Shown: positions 44,508 through 46,993 of the stretch, in pieces | Layout: the number at the start of each line of letters is the position of its first letter | Position numbering within the stretch: the first letter of the stretch is position 1 | Source of the DNA: Smithellaceae bacterium | Lineage (GTDB): Bacteria; Desulfobacterota; Syntrophia; Syntrophales; Smithellaceae | Assembly (NCBI GenBank): GCA_028693285.1 | Contig: JAQUVQ010000018.1 | Location: 1 to 46,993, forward strand | Direction: 5' to 3' | Length of the DNA stretch: 46,993 bases | Notes under the pieces: model-generated | Database searches by the model: none | Seen by the model: only the letters and a program-made list of their open reading frames with translations | Told to the model about the DNA's origin: nothing | Made by a program: the position numbers and the translations under genes

Positions 44508-46112
44508 ATGTCGTTGGCAGATCGAAACAACCCTTACAGCTTCAATGAATTCCTGGCCTGGCGCCAGGGTGCGGATTACTACGCCGATGATCCTTTCATT
44601 CAAAAAGTCGTGCGCCACTATACCGGCGATATCCGGCGCGAGGTGGATGCCGAAGCGCGCGCCGTCTCCGCCAAAGCCTCTTTCCGCTGGCGCGACATGG
44701 CCGAGCGGATCGCACGGCCGGAGGAGCGCCCCTATATTCTGCACTACGACGGCCACCACAACCGCATCGACCGGATCGTGCGGCCCCGCGATACGGAAAT
44801 CATGGAAAAAGAAATTTTTTCCGAAGCGTTCTTTGCGGAGAAAACACCTCCCTGGGTCAAACTGATCAAGATGTATATCATTTACCAGAACGGCGAGGCC
44901 TGCATCGGCTGCCCCGTCACCTGCACGGAAGGCCTCGTCGAACTGCTCAACAAGTACGCCGATTCTCCGGAAACAAAAGAAATCCTTCGGCACTGCAAGG
45001 AAGGCATCGACGGCGACTTTGCCATCGGCGCGCAGTATCTGTCCGAAATCCAGGGCGGATCGGACGTGCCGTCCAATGTTCTGGAAGCCGTGAGGGAAAA
45101 CGGCGTCTGGAAACTCTATGGAACAAAATTCTTCTGCTCGGCCACGCATGCGGATTATGCTGTCGTGACGGCCAAACCGGCAGGCTCGGAAAAGGTGGGG
45201 CTGTTTGTCGTGCCGTCGTGGCTCGCGGGCAGCAAGGAAAAGGAAATCCGCAACGGCTGCACCATCGACCGGATCAAGTGGAAAATGGGCACCAGCGAAC
45301 TGACGACGGCCGAACTCACCTTCAACGGCGCGGTGGCTTACCCCGTCGGGCCGCTGGACAAGGGAGTGGCCAACGTGGTGGGCATCGTGCTCACCTATTC
45401 GCGCCTGACGGTGGGGCTTTCCGCCGCGGCTTACATGACGCGGGCCGTGCGGGAGGCGGAAAAATACGTCTCCTTCCGCGACGCGTTCGGCCTTCGGCTG
45501 AATCAATTTCCTCTGGTCGCCGTCCAGCTCGACAGAATCCGGAAAACCACCCGCCGGACCACCGCCGGCGCCTTCAAGCTCTACCGCGATTTCCTGAAGC
45601 TGGAAGGCGGCCTCAAGGGCAGCCGGGGCGACGACGAACCGCTTCCCGCGCGCCGTCACCGGTTCAATATCCGCGAACTGATCATGCTGCAGAAGATCGC
45701 CGCCTCCTGGGACTGCACCGATGTCATCCGTGAAGCCATGTCGCTTTTCGGCGGCCACGGCGTGATGGAGGATTTTTCGTGCCTGCCGCGCCTGTATCGT
45801 GACTCCGCCATCAACGAACTGTGGGAAGGCCCCCGCAACGTTCTTTTGACGCAAATCCACCGCGACCTGCAGAAGGCAGCCGGCTGGTACAAACCGGAGG
45901 AATTCGTCGCTGAAATTCTTCAGGGACTGGACAAGGCGCAGGTTCAGGAGATGGCCGAAGAAATCAAAGCGCTGGTCGCGCATCCGCACCTCTTTGGAAT
46001 GGATGAGGCCACGATCGATGTCTGCCGCCGATGGGACGCCTTCTGCCACAGATTCTCCCACGCCTATCAGGACCTGGCCGTGAAGGAAATGGACTCCCCG
46101 CTCAAGGGGTAA
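44508..46112 (+). CDS. AidB-type acyl-CoA dehydrogenase
   Basis: 534 aa, longer than the 380-aa fatty-acid type because of an N-terminal domain (1-130) as in AidB and large ACADs. FAD/substrate blocks: YLSEIQGGSDVPSNV, SLFGGHGVMEDFSCLPRLYR, INELWEGPRNVLL (usual WEG catalytic region). KWKMGTSELTTAEL is the middle block. It could oxidise an acyl-CoA in anaerobic fatty or aromatic acid degradation; AidB itself is a DNA-alkylation-response protein with unclear activity. No ETF genes are nearby. A double terminator follows. Confidence 0.9.
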   Translation: MSLADRNNPYSFNEFLAWRQGADYYADDPFIQKVVRHYTGDIRREVDAEARAVSAKASFRWRDMAERIARPEERPYILHYDGHHNRIDRIVRPRDTEIMEKEIFSEAFFAEKTPPWVKLIKMYIIYQNGEACIGCPVTCTEGLVELLNKYADSPETKEILRHCKEGIDGDFAIGAQYLSEIQGGSDVPSNVLEAVRENGVWKLYGTKFFCSATHADYAVVTAKPAGSEKVGLFVVPSWLAGSKEKEIRNGCTIDRIKWKMGTSELTTAELTFNGAVAYPVGPLDKGVANVVGIVLTYSRLTVGLSAAAYMTRAVREAEKYVSFRDAFGLRLNQFPLVAVQLDRIRKTTRRTTAGAFKLYRDFLKLEGGLKGSRGDDEPLPARRHRFNIRELIMLQKIAASWDCTDVIREAMSLFGGHGVMEDFSCLPRLYRDSAINELWEGPRNVLLTQIHRDLQKAAGWYKPEEFVAEILQGLDKAQVQEMAEEIKALVAHPHLFGMDEATIDVCRRWDAFCHRFSHAYQDLAVKEMDSPLKG

Positions 46113-46145
46113 GCTCAGCAGGGTTAATAAAGTTTTTATGCCGCT

Positions 46146-46174
46146 GGTCCGGTTTTGCCGGACCGGTTCGTTTT
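46146..46174 (+). terminator. Intrinsic terminator 1 after acyl-CoA dehydrogenase
   Basis: GGTCCGG (46146-46152) and CCGGACC (46158-46164) form a perfect seven-pair hairpin with a TTTTG loop. It is followed within 6 nt by a short T-run (46171-46174). Confidence 0.7.
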
Positions 46175-46206
46175 AAAAAACTGTTGCCTTCGGGCAGCAG
46201 TTTTTT
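46175..46206. terminator. Bidirectional terminator with TTCG tetraloop
   Basis: Six A, CTG, then TGCC-TTCG-GGCA, CAG and six T, all pairing except one T/G apposition. It is one of the strongest hairpins of the window, right after terminator 1. Confidence 0.88.
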
Positions 46207-46299
46207 ACTTTTGATTTGCATCCCCCGGCAAATCGGGTTAAATGTTTTACCGTTTCTTCGCAACGGATCGACAGCAAGCGGGACAGACAAAAGGAAATG

Positions 46300-46993
46300 A
46301 TGTTTTTATTGAAACAGGTGGTTCATCGGCTGCGGAGTATTTTTCTGGAAAACATCGCGCGGTGGCTGGTGTTCGGGCTTTTGGTCGGCATCGTTTCGGG
46401 ACTCGGGGCGTCGGCCTTTTATTACCTGCTCCAGGCCGGCCGCCACTTCTGTTTTAACCTGCTGGCGGGGTATGCCCTTCCGGCGCCTGCGGGTGAACAG
46501 CTCTTCGAAGCCGCAGGCACGCTTCAATTCCATCGCCTGGTTTTTTTCCTTTTGCCCGCCCTGGGAGGTCTGATCAGCGGTTTGCTCGTCTATCATTTCG
46601 CGCCGGAAGCTGAAGGCCACGGTACAGACGCAATGATTGACGCATTTCACAACAAGAAAGGGCGCATCCGGACGCGTGTACCCCTCATCAAGGGACTGGC
46701 TTCCATTATCACGCTGTCCAGCGGCGGCAGCGCGGGAAGAGAAGGACCGATTGCCCAGATCGGCGCCGGCATCGGTTCGGCCATCGCGCGTCTTTTAAGA
46801 CTAAGCGACCGCGAGCGGCGCATTTTGCTTCTGGCGGGCTGCGGAGGAGGTCTTTCGGCGATTTTTCGCGCTCCTCTCGGCGGCGCACTCACCGCCATTG
46901 AAATCCTCTACAAGGAAGACATGGAAACGGAAGCCCTCGTGCCCACGGTGGTGAGTTCGATTACCGCCTATATCATCTTTACCTATTTTTTCG
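46300..46993 (+). CDS. ClC-family chloride channel/antiporter (3' end cut by window)
   Basis: 231 codons visible of a protein that is usually 430-600 aa. Helices begin at [20 protein letters not shown]. The selectivity-filter motif GREGP ([20 protein letters not shown]) has the gating Glu, preceded by [13 protein letters not shown], the GSGIP-equivalent loop. [14 protein letters not shown] follows, a conserved ClC block. The GxFxP filter lies beyond the edge. The start is ATG 46300, since AAGGA is too close to the ATG at 46297. Preceded by a terminator pair, so it has its own promoter somewhere in 46207-46299; none is clear. Confidence 0.92.
   Translation, partial: MFLLKQVVHRLRSIFLENIARWLVFGLLVGIVSGLGASAFYYLLQAGRHFCFNLLAGYALPAPAGEQLFEAAGTLQFHRLVFFLLPALGGLISGLLVYHFAPEAEGHGTDAMIDAFHNKKGRIRTRVPLIKGLASIITLSSGGSAGREGPIAQIGAGIGSAIARLLRLSDRERRILLLAGCGGGLSAIFRAPLGGALTAIEILYKEDMETEALVPTVVSSITAYIIFTYFF

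Noticed and set aside
44115-46061. 648-codon open frame antisense to acylphosphatase and acyl-CoA dehydrogenase
   Set aside because: Spans two clear plus-strand genes and shows no conserved domain.

Overview
The window is ordinary chromosome of an anaerobic, moderately GC-rich Gram-negative bacterium. The gene mix (two AMP-forming fatty acyl-CoA ligases, an AidB-type acyl-CoA dehydrogenase, a B12-binding radical SAM enzyme, a type-2 EF-G, giant WD40-caspase proteins, a Cache-like domain) resembles syntrophic or sulfate-reducing 'Deltaproteobacteria', perhaps Syntrophales. This is judged from recalled protein similarity, not a search. I saw no rRNA, tRNA, IS element, phage or CRISPR array.

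Layout, left to right. (1) 1-7000, housekeeping: tsaD (cut by the left edge, TTG start), divergent nadB, then a metK-purB operon on the minus strand. The metK leader contains a good match to a SAM-II riboswitch followed by a terminator with a possible antiterminator. A GAF/HD-GYP protein follows. (2) 7059-8434: an AbrB-PIN toxin-antitoxin pair and a small methyltransferase. (3) 8495-14509: six tightly packed minus-strand genes (PHP phosphoesterase, GT4 glycosyltransferase, methyltransferase, alpha/alpha-toroid protein, hexapeptide acyltransferase, B12-radical SAM), probably one pathway that modifies a glycan or lipid-linked molecule. (4) 14740-19090: two fatty acyl-CoA ligases around an HU gene. 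(5) 19087-31026: a 12-kb run of seven same-strand genes. It starts with a leaderless lipoprotein gene and a truncated hydrolase. A small membrane protein follows, then two exported giant WD40-caspase proteins, a DUF4384 protein and an exported Bmp-Cache fusion. One caspase keeps the His/Cys dyad; the other has His replaced by Tyr. (6) 31170-35059: divergent transglutaminase-like protein plus an ABC exporter. (7) 35223-40012: EF-G2, MogA/MoaB, DUF2892 protein and an orphan hybrid histidine kinase. (8) 40043-41865: four minus-strand genes (Mut7-C, LapA, HIT, YfcE-type phosphoesterase). (9) 41984-46993: ligA (predicted leaderless), acylphosphatase, acyl-CoA dehydrogenase and the first two thirds or so of a ClC channel.

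The best candidate for an undescribed system is region 5: an extracytoplasmic caspase/pseudocaspase pair, each with a WD40 sensor scaffold, next to a Bmp-type nucleoside-binding/Cache sensor and a DUF4384 partner. The clearest regulatory find is the SAM-II switch with its expression platform. The divergent promoters at 31033-31123, with two 11-bp direct repeats between them, are also notable.
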